A program made the position numbers and the translations under genes. A stretch of 64,000 nucleotides of DNA from Trametes villosa (Eukaryota; Basidiomycota; Agaricomycetes; Polyporales; Polyporaceae). Under the pieces are notes generated by a model that was given only the letters and a program-made list of their open reading frames with translations, was not told the origin of the DNA and did no database searches. The stretch covers positions 1 to 64,000 of the forward strand of contig PUDQ02000008.1 of NCBI GenBank assembly GCA_002964805.2, given 5' to 3'. This document shows, in pieces, positions 45,601 through 55,380 of the stretch (the stretch's first letter is position 1; each line of letters begins with the position of its first letter).

Positions 45601-48600
45601 CCAGTGCAGGATCCTGAACGTATGGCTGGGGTACATGTCGCCTCCGCCGACAAGGTAACTCATCACCTGCTGGTGAGAGATTTCCTGACGCGACATCATA
45701 CGGTTAACCGTCAGGTTCAAAGCACCACGACTGGCCGTCGAAGGGCGCGCATCGCCGACGACCGCAGTCGCATCTGCTTTCTCGTGCATGCGCTGAATGG
45801 CGTACGACAACGCACCCAGACCAACGTGAGTAGGCAAGGCCGGCTTTGTGATGTAGTCTGTGATATAGTACAGTAACGCCTTCGCCGCCTCGCCAGAGCC
45901 AATGAACTTGAGCTCCATGTTGGATCTGATCAAGAAGACGATCAGATCGTTGTAGTTCGCTATCCGCGGATGCAGCCTCCGGAGGACGATGCTCCCCGAT
46001 TCGCCGTCGATGTGTGTGTTGGGGACCGTCGTACCATCTATGCGCATGCGACACAAAGCGTCCCGCCGCTCGGGATCATCAGGTATCACGCCCTTCGGAA
46101 CGTACTTGAAGCATGTCGACGAATGTTCGTGCCAATTGAACTCCTTGACCAGATCGCTTACAAAGTTCTCGTAGGCTGCATTGAATACGTCCAGCCTCTC
46201 AAACGCAGACGGAGACGGGCCAGGAACCGCACCAGGGTGAGGGTTTCCCGAATCCTCTGAACGCCTAGGCCGCGGCAGAGGACGGCCTCTGGGCTCGGGT
46301 ACAACGTTGTGAGTGCCCGGAAGCTCACACTTGATGATAGACTCTAACCAACGGAAGACGTGGTCTCTGTAAACCTGTGACGCGCTCATATTATCACGCA
46401 ATCGCTGAGGCCCTGGATGGCCCTTGAGCCAGATGAGCATGTGACAGTGTAGTGTTCCTCTCCCCTGCGCTTCTACCGTTCCAAAGTACCCCTGACACGT
46501 CCCAAACAGCCCTTTCTTGGACGACCCAAATCCGAGGACAACGCGGATGAACTCTGTGATAACGGTATCGAAGAATCGGGCACAGGCAGCAGGGTGCTTA
46601 GCGGCAAAAATCGTGCGGTCCCAGCGCGACAGTTCCTCGCCGACCAGCGCGTCCTCAAGGTTTATATCTTCCCCTGCGTACAGTCGAACGAGCGGATGGT
46701 CACGGTCCGAGGGATTCAGCGTGAGGAACAGCGTAGGTGCGCCAATATGGCAAATAAGACCTCTAATCTGGTTGCGCAGCCCGACCTTATAGCCATTTGT
46801 CCCGGGAAGATCATGCGAGACGGTGTTCACGGTGCGTAGCAGCCTCAGTATTGACGCCTCGCCTTCATCGTCGGTGCGGTAATGCGGATTCGCCTGATGG
46901 GCCGCTATCAACTTATCGAGCTTCTTGACATCCAGATTCAGGAGCTGCTGTACTACCCTGTCGCGCTCCGTAGCGGACACCCTGAACGAGATGGAATCAA
47001 ATACGGCCCTCTTCTGGCGTATGTTGTAGTACACGAAAGCAAAGTCGGGGTCCTCCCGGAACGGCGAGCTGTCTACCGAGAGCAAGTACTTCAACTGTTG
47101 ACTCAGGTTCAGCGGCGCAAGCCGACGTGGCTCATAGAATGCCCCAATACCCCACGGGTCGAGGTGTGGGAAGAGCCACGACAGCAGGTTCGGATTCTCA
47201 AAGTCTGGGATGAACTGCGATCCGGCCTGCGATCTGACGAACCTCCCTTTCTTCAGGCAGTGCGCCAAGGCCACCATGGTCATCTCGTGGTACGCGAGCG
47301 GCGACTGGTCTCCGTCGGTGTATCCAACGTTCTCCATCAGTAGGTCGCCCACGTCTTCACCACCGTGCGGACCGCTGTTCTGATCAGGTACGTATCCCTC
47401 TGTAGCTCCGGACACTGCATCATTAAACTCGATGTGCCCTATCTCCATTGCGCACGGTACTCCGCATTCAACGTGCGCGGTATTTGGACCGAACAGGTCG
47501 TCCATGTTCGCCGTGCTCAGCCCTTTGAATTGCTCATCTACCGCATAGTGTGGGTTATTTCCGATCAAAAAATCAATCATCGTCCGGACTCTCGACTTCC
47601 GAACCAGGACGGGTCTCAGCTTCCGGATTGTCTCAGGGGTTGGCTTCGTGCGTCCTACAAACACAGCACAAACCGTGTCATGAATCGCGTCGCGTGACGG
47701 AGGTAACAGTGTGTTCAGGTGCGTGGCGTCTTGTGGATGGATCCCGACGTTTCCCTTGACACACCCTTGGGAAGCCGCGGCAGGTCCGACCCTCCCGGGT
47801 GTCGAGTCCTTGAGCTCGCTGAAGCGAAATGAGATCTTGCTCGCTCGCGCTCGTGAGATCAGCATCCGTTCCATGGGCGTTGCTGACTGGAAAGCGTGCC
47901 TGACGTGCGGGGGTAGATGTTCGTGACCGTAATACAACCAGTTCGCTAAGGCGTACTTCGGTAGCCGGTGCACTTTGAGTGCGCCTAGGCACTCCCCGCA
48001 CACCTGCAGCGGACCACGAACGTGTCCCGCCGCCAGGCCCCTGGGTTCTAGGATTGCGCCGTCATACGCTGCACGGTTGTATGATACTGGCTGTAGCTCC
48101 TCTGGTAGTAAGGGATTGCACAATATAGAGAGCTCGATACTGTCAGGAGCTACCTGAGCGATCTTCTTCGGAGCGACACCTCGGGCACAGACGGCACAAA
48201 CTACATCCTTTCGCGAGGCCGTCGACATAGCCTGCTCCCAGTCCTCGATGATCTGTGCCTTTTCATGCATGTCAAGAACCTGCAAATGAGCACAGTCCTC
48301 CGGTGTGTATTCCTGAGCGTCCAGGGCGCCGGGGGCATGTCCTGTATCATCGTTGTTTACATCTGGAAGTTCACGGGAAGGGACCGCCAATGTCGTCTGT
48401 GGGGGAGCTGCGAGACGTGGACCGCCGAGCACATGAAATACATATTCAAACTGTTCACAATCGCGCGTACACCTGTGCACGGCGAGGAGGCTGGCGACAC
48501 CACTACATATATCTCGAGGGCGGGTTTGCACTGCGTGCAAGGTCGCAATCTCCTTCAGCTGGCCAACGCGCCAATATCCATACAGCTGCAGGACCGCCTG

Positions 48601-48951
48601 AAGCGAACAACGCACTACGAGGTCGCCTGCTATTGCCTTGGCACCCTCAAGAAACGCCTTGCCTGCAGTCTTGTACTGGAACATTGTATCGAGGTGGTGA
48701 CGAGCGACGCGACGAGGCGCGGCCTGTAGCCGTCCGCCATCGACGGTCATATACACGGCATCGACGGCTGTCACGGACAGAAACGGGTACGAATGCATTC
48801 GCAACGTGCAGATGCCACATAAACGATAACACAGATTCAACATATTCGATAATGCATATTCGGCACGTAACGCAGTGGTCATGAGAGACGCAGCCGCGAC
48901 GCGATGGGGATGGGCGGTCAGCGTACATACATCTAATGACAGACAAATCAC
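42643..48951 (-). CDS. Helitron Rep-helicase, one 6.3-kb open frame
   Basis: This is the replication initiator-helicase of a Helitron rolling-circle transposon. The uninterrupted frame is up to 2102 codons. The N-terminal third has cysteine pairs (CAVCARG, CGECLG). A Helitron-like N domain follows, with the HUH motif GRGTLHCHMLIWLKG at about residue 840 and the tyrosine motif ALLYYITDYITKP at about 1030, so both catalytic tyrosines appear present. The C-terminal third is a Pif1/RecD-type helicase: GVGGTGKTHVIKA (Walker A, about 1635), FVIDEISMI (Walker B), IIFTGDFGQLRPV, LTKNQRQS, and YTDYKSQGKSLTHAIVDLES near the C-terminus. All key motifs are intact and no stop interrupts them, so it may be autonomous. 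The true start is uncertain; short 5' exons at 48.95-49.4 kb are possible. Element ends were not found. Confidence 0.92.
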   Translation of the reverse strand: MICLSLDVCTLTAHPHRVAAASLMTTALRAEYALSNMLNLCYRLCGICTLRMHSYPFLSVTAVDAVYMTVDGGRLQAAPRRVARHHLDTMFQYKTAGKAFLEGAKAIAGDLVVRCSLQAVLQLYGYWRVGQLKEIATLHAVQTRPRDICSGVASLLAVHRCTRDCEQFEYVFHVLGGPRLAAPPQTTLAVPSRELPDVNNDDTGHAPGALDAQEYTPEDCAHLQVLDMHEKAQIIEDWEQAMSTASRKDVVCAVCARGVAPKKIAQVAPDSIELSILCNPLLPEELQPVSYNRAAYDGAILEPRGLAAGHVRGPLQVCGECLGALKVHRLPKYALANWLYYGHEHLPPHVRHAFQSATPMERMLISRARASKISFRFSELKDSTPGRVGPAAASQGCVKGNVGIHPQDATHLNTLLPPSRDAIHDTVCAVFVGRTKPTPETIRKLRPVLVRKSRVRTMIDFLIGNNPHYAVDEQFKGLSTANMDDLFGPNTAHVECGVPCAMEIGHIEFNDAVSGATEGYVPDQNSGPHGGEDVGDLLMENVGYTDGDQSPLAYHEMTMVALAHCLKKGRFVRSQAGSQFIPDFENPNLLSWLFPHLDPWGIGAFYEPRRLAPLNLSQQLKYLLSVDSSPFREDPDFAFVYYNIRQKRAVFDSISFRVSATERDRVVQQLLNLDVKKLDKLIAAHQANPHYRTDDEGEASILRLLRTVNTVSHDLPGTNGYKVGLRNQIRGLICHIGAPTLFLTLNPSDRDHPLVRLYAGEDINLEDALVGEELSRWDRTIFAAKHPAACARFFDTVITEFIRVVLGFGSSKKGLFGTCQGYFGTVEAQGRGTLHCHMLIWLKGHPGPQRLRDNMSASQVYRDHVFRWLESIIKCELPGTHNVVPEPRGRPLPRPRRSEDSGNPHPGAVPGPSPSAFERLDVFNAAYENFVSDLVKEFNWHEHSSTCFKYVPKGVIPDDPERRDALCRMRIDGTTVPNTHIDGESGSIVLRRLHPRIANYNDLIVFLIRSNMELKFIGSGEAAKALLYYITDYITKPALPTHVGLGALSYAIQRMHEKADATAVVGDARPSTASRGALNLTVNRMMSRQEISHQQVMSYLVGGGDMYPSHTFRILHWGSFDRLFKRHFAGPDNATVQRAQPSRGQESDAAEPTLTVEQGRGYDMVGSTDSVGGPLTVGEHNVGDTNDGELVRDEPMLAMDVESETQPGGGDHQDDVAMAPATLQASDCEESFTLTVDGGSISATNQRQDYTFRSTSSEFDQLCLYEFVGLVDKLTSSQGGRRRGHALADDDLGDGIRLATSNTNARSNGRTRAVRGRFSSATHSQYETHVLRRRGTWTVPVFLGHRIPRSDRGEEEKESWARMMLILFVPWRAPSDLRDTQESWLEAFERRRHQIPAGLLRVIEHMNVLSECHDVRDDFRNTRRAEALAFTTGTDSTSRAGGRDDRGQGEPEQEFELFEQPDMYDAYSNVNELPNEQIALDGKIGVRSREMLDFCYGAQALRGPSLAAPRFPPDFREAREAGVAVKKQETRMRNLKRERRPVSSADADENPRARKRRRVPDGRENVTISTLESAPGGRSARTEAQSGLRILEAVVAEMKLAGNPEQERAFRIIAQHILDGGEQLLMYIAGVGGTGKTHVIKAVRRFFELLGRSEEMLVGAPTGAAALNIDGYTVHSLTMLPSQSNRVLDELIKLWAPVRYFVIDEISMIGAKFLAQISRRLQQAKGDEGPAAVLPFGGVNIIFTGDFGQLRPVQATTLYDHKTVSNPGLQHIRNCSGVDALTGVYLWRQVSRVVKLTKNQRQSADPAYAALLDRVRVGEAVTQSKPGTSMQSDVDTLYRRDMQQVFRDAPASMANFKDAPIIVGTKALRDDINARVIAHKAKELNVHVPLFHSRDKIDKRAVAGDMQRALWKLPSKITEDSLGRLPLFPGMKVMIRENIAFKHRLVNGAEGVLRNVLYEKVGDHLYATVAYVHVPGAGNVCDDLETDLVPVFPELVSFKCTMSAGSRKVVKSVSRSQLPLLPAYAYTDYKSQGKSLTHAIVDLESAHSLQGVYVMLSRVRSLDGLLLLRPFSARKVGSRLSQELRNELRRIDNLARVTAQLY

Positions 48952-49963
48952 TCACCCGGGGGCGGCGCCAACGCGTCGGGAGAGGGCGGCAAAGCCGCGG
49001 GCGCTGGTGTAAATAGGTCAGACATGGCAGGACTCGACTAGCTGTACCCTTACCAGAGGACGAAGAGAGGGGCTCGGCGGGAACGTCGGCGAGAGGAGCT
49101 AATGTACTCGCATTAGCAACCATGAGCCAGGTATGTGAGTTGCACTCACCTCGCAACGTCGACGTCGACGTCGACGGATGGTGGGACGGGAAGGATGCGC
49201 GGGTGTACGCGCCGTCTGCGTAGATCGGGATATCAGCTCCTGCAGGTATTGCAACATCGGCGAGACACACCTGGCTGGTGGGAGGCAGTTCCCGAGGGGT
49301 CGGCCATTGAAAAAGCGGGGAGGGAGGCGGCACAACAGAAGAGCGTGATGGCGGGAGGCAACAGATGCAGGCGCCGTGAGACGAACCGAGGGACCTTATC
49401 AGGACACGGAACAGCTGTACAAACATCTGAACACAAACAGGTCCAATCACAGGGCGTCCGGGCCGTAGCATTGGCGCAGAACAGAACAGTCACAAAGTGA
49501 CACAACGTGGCAGTGACGTTACAGTCACTACGGCGTGATTTGGCTCCCCAAGACCTGTTCTACTTCGTAGTCCAGGAACTGATTGACCGCAAGCGTTGAG
49601 CGTCTGACTCGTAAGCTTCTCGGATGAGGATAAGGAGGATATTAGCATGTTCAGCCGGCGGACATTGACGAACATTGAGGTCGACGTCGACGACTAAGTA
49701 TGTCGAATGACGGGCTGAGAGTAAGGCTTGACTCGGCCAAAAAGCAGTGCTAGGCGGGTGGCCTACAAGTATCAGAGACGTTTCGTAGTCTGAGTAGCGG
49801 AGCTTTAATTATGATAACTTTATTGTAAGACGGTGCCTCTGAGGCTGTCGGAGTCCAAGCCTCGAGGACTGATACTATTACTAGAACTACTGCGTACTTT
49901 ACTACTCGCGGCGACGATAACCAGGAGGAGTTAGAGCCCCGGGCTCCATGAACCGCATCCCTT
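48952..49963 (-). other. Possible 5' exons/leader of the Helitron gene
   Basis: Minus-strand pieces such as LADVAIPAGADIPIYADGAY and a Pro/Ala-rich LPPSPDALAPPPG precede the Helitron frame with plausible GT/AG sites between them. They may be its first exons, but the joins are not secure. From about 49500 to 49963 I see no gene. Confidence 0.3.
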
Positions 49964-51350
49964 TCATACCATCGAGGATAAGGGCTTTGTATGTCCTTGA
50001 ACGGCGACATTCTCGCCGTCGTTGGTTTGCGTCTGCGAGATGAACATGTTGAAAGCGAGGGGACTCGGCCCTCGAGCCCGATTGTGGAGGTCTGAGACAT
50101 TGGAATCCGCGGAGGATGCGTTGGATGTCCTTCCCAGCGCCTCGCTGAAGCCGATGCGGGCAATAATGAGCGTGAACGAGATGCCCTGGGGACGACACGT
50201 CTTGTCAGCGACTCGGATGCTTGTCCGACGAGCATGGGATAGGTACGTACGATCAGCGACGGCAGGATGGCGTTGGCAATGAGGGTGAGGTTGGAGCGCG
50301 CTAGGAACGTGACGAGGTTGAAGACTACCCCGGTGGAGTAGGCGGCTTGCGACTGCATGACCGTCTTCATGACGCGCCAGGACACGGAGCCGTGCGCGTC
50401 GTGGGGTAGGTACTTCTTCACCCTGCGGTCGTGCCACCACAGACGGCCGAGGAGCAGAACTGGATTGAGGATAGAAACGCGTGAGCGGGTTTCAGGCGGA
50501 AATGTGCCGGCGAGACACAGAGCCGCACTTACGCGCGGTGACGACGTTTGTCAGGAGCGTCATGGAAAAATAGGCGGCCAGAGGAAGACGGCCGCCTGGG
50601 ATGTAGATGACGTCCAGATAGGCCGTCGGATCGCCTTTCAGCAGGGCATTTCCGACTATGGCAGTAGTAACTACGAGAAGCAGCAGATTAGCGGAGTCTT
50701 GGCAATTAAAGACAGGTCACTTGCCCACATCGCCGGCAAGCAGAAGAGCAGGTATGGCCACGGAGATCAGTTGGCGGTCCCATACCACGTAAACACGGTA
50801 TGCCTTGCGAGTCAGTATGGGTAAGACTCAGGGTCAGTCGTGCAGCAGAGCAGAGAAGAGGCTTACCATGAAACCGTCGCCTAGGAGGGTAAGGAAGGCG
50901 AATATGCTCGTAGGCGCATACACTGCGGGGTCGTTGACGGAAAGGGCCGGGAGGTATCCCGACGGCGCGCCAGATGCTGTGGTATAGCCGACGAAGGCAA
51001 CAAGAAGTTGGTGAATGTCGAAAGCGAGATCCTGAGCGAGCCGTGGTCCCGTTTAGATGGGCTGTACGGCCGCACGCCCTGCGACACTGAAGAGACGGAC
51101 TGACCGCAGTGGCGCAGAGTAGCATTATCGTAACAATCGCGCTCAGACAGATGTTTCTGGGGGAGCGCCATCCGTTCCGACGATGGTAGACAAGAATCCA
51201 TATCGCAATGACGTATAGCACGCTGAATATTCCGAGAAATAGAGCCTCTGCGAATATCGAGAGAAGCTGTCGGAGTCTTAGCGAATTTAACGGAGATTCG
51301 AGTCAAGGTCTTCACTTACCCAGATTCTGAGAAGGGAGGGGTCTTCCATG
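49964..51350 (-). CDS. 7-TM membrane protein, array copy A
   Basis: This is a multipass membrane protein of an agaricomycete-restricted 7-TM family with no assigned function that I know of. Seven exons begin MEDPSLLRIW (10 codons, then GTAAGT). The second exon has FAEALFLGIFSVLYVIAIWI then HRRNGWRSPRNICLS and a TM segment. Exon 3 has DLAFDIHQLLVAFVGYTTAS and FAFLTLLGDGFM. Exon 4 has AYRVYVVWDRQLISVAIPAL, exon 5 GDPTAYLDVIYIPGGR then AYFSMTLLTN, and exon 6 LLLGRLWWHDRRVKKYLP and YSTGVVFNLVTFLARSNLTL. Exon 7 is GISFTLIIARIGFSEALGR plus a polar cytosolic-type tail ending at 49964. Intron 4 uses a GC donor (GCAAGTGACC). Frame is intact. A TATAAA box lies about 40 bases upstream of the ATG. Confidence 0.85.
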
Positions 51351-51387
51351 GTAGGTGCGTGGGACTGACATGCGGGGATCGCGGCCG

Positions 51388-51393
51388 TTTATA
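51388..51393 (-). promoter_or_regulatory. TATA box of 7-TM copy A
   Basis: TATAAA on the minus strand lies 38-43 bases before the ATG at 51350. The same spacing is found in copy B, and nearly the same in copies C and E. Confidence 0.6.
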
Positions 51394-51924
51394 CTGTGAC
51401 CATTTGCGTGGCGCGTGTTCTGGCGGAATACAAGGTGACCCAAGCATGGTGAAGTGGAGAAGCGGCTCACGACAGGAGTATGGGTCACTGGGGACAGAGT
51501 CGCCCGAAGCGATGCTGTAGTCGATGCACCCATACGGACATCCTGCCCCCGAGAAACCTAATCTGGTCCGACACGGCTTCCGGCTGGTACATCTGTCGAT
51601 GGAGATCGTCTTGCTCCACCCTCATGCGGTCCTTTGAATTGCGATGGACAGTTATGTAAACGTTCAAGTCTCTGCAGGAGAATCGCGGTCAGTCAAAGAC
51701 AATATCGGTAAGTCGAATCTTCGAGTGAGACGCGGAGCTTTCGGTGATGGGACACCCGGAGACGTTTGCTGGGAGCATGGTCGACGATGAATTGACAGCT
51801 GCCTTCCACTTTCGCGAAGATCTTCCGTTGCAGTCAAAATGGTGAAGATGGCTGCGATTCACAGACTGCGGCGCCTCGATGCATCAGTAGGCCATCGACA
51901 TCACGAATTGGCGAGGTTCGGGGA

Positions 51925-52225
51925 GTTGCGATATCGAAAGAATAGATGCGCCGCGGGCAGCCTGTATAGACCGTTATGAGTGAGTATGTCACAAAGCTGC
52001 GCCATTGAGGAAGTTAGACTATACCTCAGTTCATAGGCAGACTTGGCTTCAGACTGGTTTCAGATTCAGGAGCGTCAAAGTATACCACGTAGCGTGCGGA
52101 AGTCAATATACTTACATCAGCGGCGGCATATCTGTCGGTACAAAGATCACTGCTCGGGCCTTCAGAGATCCGACTGCTCTCAGGGCAAGGATGGTGGCTT
52201 CGGGTAAGCGCGTACAGCAGCATCC
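51925..52225. repeat. Duplicated spacer, unit 1
   Basis: This stretch matches 55084-55380 collinearly, starting with AGTTGCGATA and sharing GAATAGATGCGCCGCGGG and AGGGCAAGGA(T/C)GGTGGCTT. It lies in the same position relative to a 7-TM gene 3' end. The offset is about 3.16 kb, so it marks a tandem segmental duplication that included a 7-TM gene. Confidence 0.7.
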
Positions 52226-52560
52226 TCGCTATCGACGGCGTTCCGAGAGGGAAATGGACTGAAAGTGATGGAAGCCGACACGCGTCTCCGGGTGTTGCCA
52301 GTGGTGTGCGCGGACGACTCTGCGTCGGGCACCCTTTCCCAGCAGCGAGTCAGGCTGAAGCCGATGCGAGCGATCATCATCGTGAACGAGATCATGCCCT
52401 GGAGGAGACTCGTTACATCAACAACACACATCTAGCAACTTACCAAAAATACGTACGATCAGCGACGGCAGGATGCTGTTGCCATTGGTGATGAGGGCGA
52501 GGTCGGACTGAGCGAGGTGCGCGACGAAGTTGACTCTAACGCCGGACGACAGGGCGCGCG
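52180..52560 (-). pseudogene. Decayed 7-TM copy, C-terminal remnant
   Basis: Only the last part of the family is legible on the minus strand: AQSDLALITNGNSILPSLI, an intron, then SFTMMIARIGFSLTRCWERV and a tail ending AVRAYPKPPSLP. The tail is closest to that of copy C (KPPSLP). Upstream of FVAHLAQSD similarity is lost, and the loop after the sixth TM segment contains small insertions. It lies between copies A and B and is a truncated duplicate. Confidence 0.75.
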
Positions 52561-53089
52561 AGTATGGGATCGCGACGCACCTGTTTTGTCGGCTGAGTCC
52601 TCGAAGTCACCTAGTGAGCTGAAAGGTATACTGTGGGCCCGGACCGCATGCTTCTTGTGGGGTATTGGGGGAGCCTCGACATGTTCCGCCAGTAGGCATT
52701 GGCCTCTCTGCGGCCTCTCGACGTTCACCGTGTTCGTGCCGCCGTGACGGAGTGAGATGCAGTGTTAAGTGCGAGTTAAAGGGACACTCAGTAGCCTAGT
52801 AAGTAGCGGAGCCTCAATCATAGTAACAACATCCGCAAGGCCGACTTACCTCGATTTCCACAGCCTCCTGGATCTAGTACGGTGACAATAGCGAGGCCGC
52901 GATACAAACCAGACCACGATGCTCCGAATATTATTGATTATTACCAACGTGTAAACGAATACGGCGTCGCACGAGCAAGGTAGTCTCTTGTACAGAAACG
53001 AGAGTCGAGACAGAGAAACCTTCCTGCCTAAACACAGCATATAGGGCGGTGACAAGGTCCGAGCCCCAGGCTCCACGATCCGGATTCCT

Positions 53090-54460
53090 TTAGGACATCG
53101 AGGATTGCGGCTTTGCACGCTCTTGAACGGCGACGCTCTCGCTGTCCTCGGTTTGGGTCTGGGAAATGAACACGTTGAAAGCGACGGGAGTCGACGTGCA
53201 AGCCGGGTTGTGGGGGTCTACGGCATTGGTAGAGGATGCGTCGGATGCCCTCCCCAACGCCTCGCTGAAGCCGATACGAGCGATAATCAGCGTGAACGAG
53301 ATACCCTAAGGGCGCCACCTCCCGTCAGAGACACATGTCCGAGTCCGACGGATACCATGTTGGGGGTACGCACGATTAGCGACGGTAGCATCGAGTTGGC
53401 GATGAGGGACAGGTCGGAGCGCGCTAGGTACGTGACGAGGTTGAAGACCACGCCGGCGGAGTAGACCGCCTGGGACTGCATGATCGTCTTCATCACGCGC
53501 CAGGACACGGATCCGTGCACGTCGGGGGACAGGTACTTCTTCACCCTGCGGTCGTGCCACCACAAACGGCCGAGGAGCAGGACTGTGTTGCATATCGTAG
53601 CGCATGAGTGATGTTTAGCGAGAAGATGCAGCCCGGGGACCAGGCGCACTCACGTGTTGTAACGAAGTTGGTTAGGAGCGTCATGGAGAAATAGGCAACC
53701 AGGGCCCGGCGCCCTCCCGGGATGTAGACGACGTCCATATAGGCTGTCGGGTCGCCTTTCAGAAGGGCGTTCGCGACTACGGCAGTGGTGACTGCAAGGA
53801 GCAACTGGTTAGCGGAGCTCTGGCAAATGAGAACAGGCCACTTACCCACATCGCCGGCAAATAGCAGAGTAGGTATGGCCAAAGAGAGAAGCTGGCGCTC
53901 CCATACCACGTATACACGGTATACCTGGAAAAATCCACACAAGTCAGAGATGATTAAGCGTCGAAACGTGGAGAAGAACCCACCATGAAGCCGTCCCCTA
54001 GGAGGGTGAGGAAGGCAAAGATGATCGCAGACCCGTACAATCCGGGGTCATTGCCGGGACTCTGAAGGTATCCCAGCGGCCCGCCAGGTGTTGTGCTATG
54101 GTCGACGAAGGCAACCAGAAGCTGGTGAATGTCGAGGGCGAGATCCTGATCCACATTTCCGTTCAGACCAGCTAGATGACGGAACGAGCCATGACGCCGA
54201 AGCGGTGGACTGACCGTGGCGGCACAGAGGAGCATTACTGTGACAATCGCGCTTAACGAGAGGTTCGTGAAGGAGCTCCATCCACGTCGACGGCGGTAGA
54301 CCAGGATCCATATCGCGACGGCGTACAACACGCAAAATGTCCCAAGAAGTAAAGCCTCCAGGAGTATCGAGAGAAGCTGTTGGAACCTCAGAGAGTTGGA
54401 CAGAAGTTCAAGGGATGATTGAGACTTACCCAGATCCTGAGGAGCGAGGAGTCCTGCATG
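53090..54460 (-). CDS. 7-TM membrane protein, array copy B
   Basis: This is an intact paralogue of copy A. Exon 1 is MQDSSLLRIW; exon 2 has LLEALLLGTFCVLYAVAIWI then YRRRRGWSSFTNLSLSAIV. Exon 3 has DLALDIHQLLVAFVDHSTTP and IIFAFLTLLGDGFM, exon 4 VYRVYVVWERQLLSLAIPTL, exon 5 GDPTAYMDVVYIPGGRRALV. Exon 6 has LLLGRLWWHDRRVKKYLSPD and SAGVVFNLVTYLARSDLSL, and exon 7 GISFTLIIARIGFSEALGRA followed by a Thr/Ser/Glu-rich tail with stop TAA at 53090. All introns follow GT..AG, and their positions match those of copies A and C. A TATAAA box lies at the same distance as in copy A. Function is unknown; the tail probably faces the cytosol. Confidence 0.87.
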
Positions 54461-54497
54461 GTCGGTGCGAGGGGCCTACATGCGCAGGGCGCAGCCG

Positions 54498-54503
54498 TTT
54501 ATA
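54498..54503 (-). promoter_or_regulatory. TATA box of 7-TM copy B
   Basis: TATAAA on the minus strand lies 38-43 bases before the ATG at 54460, within a longer stretch (TATAAACGGC) shared with copy A. Confidence 0.6.
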
Positions 54504-55083
54504 CTATGGTCATTTACGTGGCGTAAGTTCTGGCGGGACACACAGTGACCCGAACATGGAGAAGAAGTGTCTCACCACAGAGAGAAGCATCGGCCCCAGG
54601 TGAAAAAGTCTCCCGAGGCCACCCTGTAATTGGCCCTCAGATATAAACACCCTGCCTCGACGAACCTAATCTGACCCCGACGCGACTTCTCGCTGGCGCA
54701 TCTGTCGATGGGGACCATCTTGCTCCGCCCGCATGCCGTCCATAGAGTCCCGATAGACAGTTCTGTAAACATTCAAGTCTCAGCAAGAGAATCGCGGACA
54801 GTCGGAGACGGATTCGGAAAGTCGATTCTCTGAATGAGATGCGGACACTCCGGAGGCGAGACACCCCGAGGTGTTGCTGGGGGCATTAACAGTGTCGGAC
54901 TGAAAGCTAGCCCACACTTCGACTGCTAAGGTTCATCCCAGCTATGGGGTGAACGTATCCTAGCATGCGCCCAGCGCGCGGCACGGTCAGAGTTGTAATC
55001 TAAGCAACAGAAGGGTTCGGGGATGTCAGCGCGTGCACTACATCACCGGGCTATCGATATCGGGAGCGGCCGAAGTTAGAGAA

Positions 55084-55380
55084 GTTGCGATAGAGCAAGA
55101 ATAGATGCGCCGCGGGGAGCCTAAAGGGGCCGTTATAAGTATGTATGTCGCAGAGAGTGAGAGAGTGAGAGAATGGCTACACCTCAGTTCGTAACCAAAT
55201 TTAGCTTCAAAGTAGCTTCAGGCGCAAGCGGAAGTTTGGATGGCACATCGTCCATATACATCGGCGGCGACATCTGTACTACTTGCTACAAGAGCCACAG
55301 TCCGGGGCTTCATGAATTCAACTGCTTTCAGGGCAAGGACGGTGGCTTAGTGTGATCGTGCACGGCGGCGTCCTCGCTAT
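55084..55380. repeat. Duplicated spacer, unit 2
   Basis: This is the counterpart of 51925-52225 (see that entry for shared words). It overlaps the 3' end of copy C, just as unit 1 overlaps the 3' end of the decayed copy. Confidence 0.7.

Noticed and set aside
45097..45876. Plus-strand frames of 130-260 codons inside the Helitron region
   Set aside because: They lie antisense to an uninterrupted 2102-codon frame with all Rep and helicase motifs.
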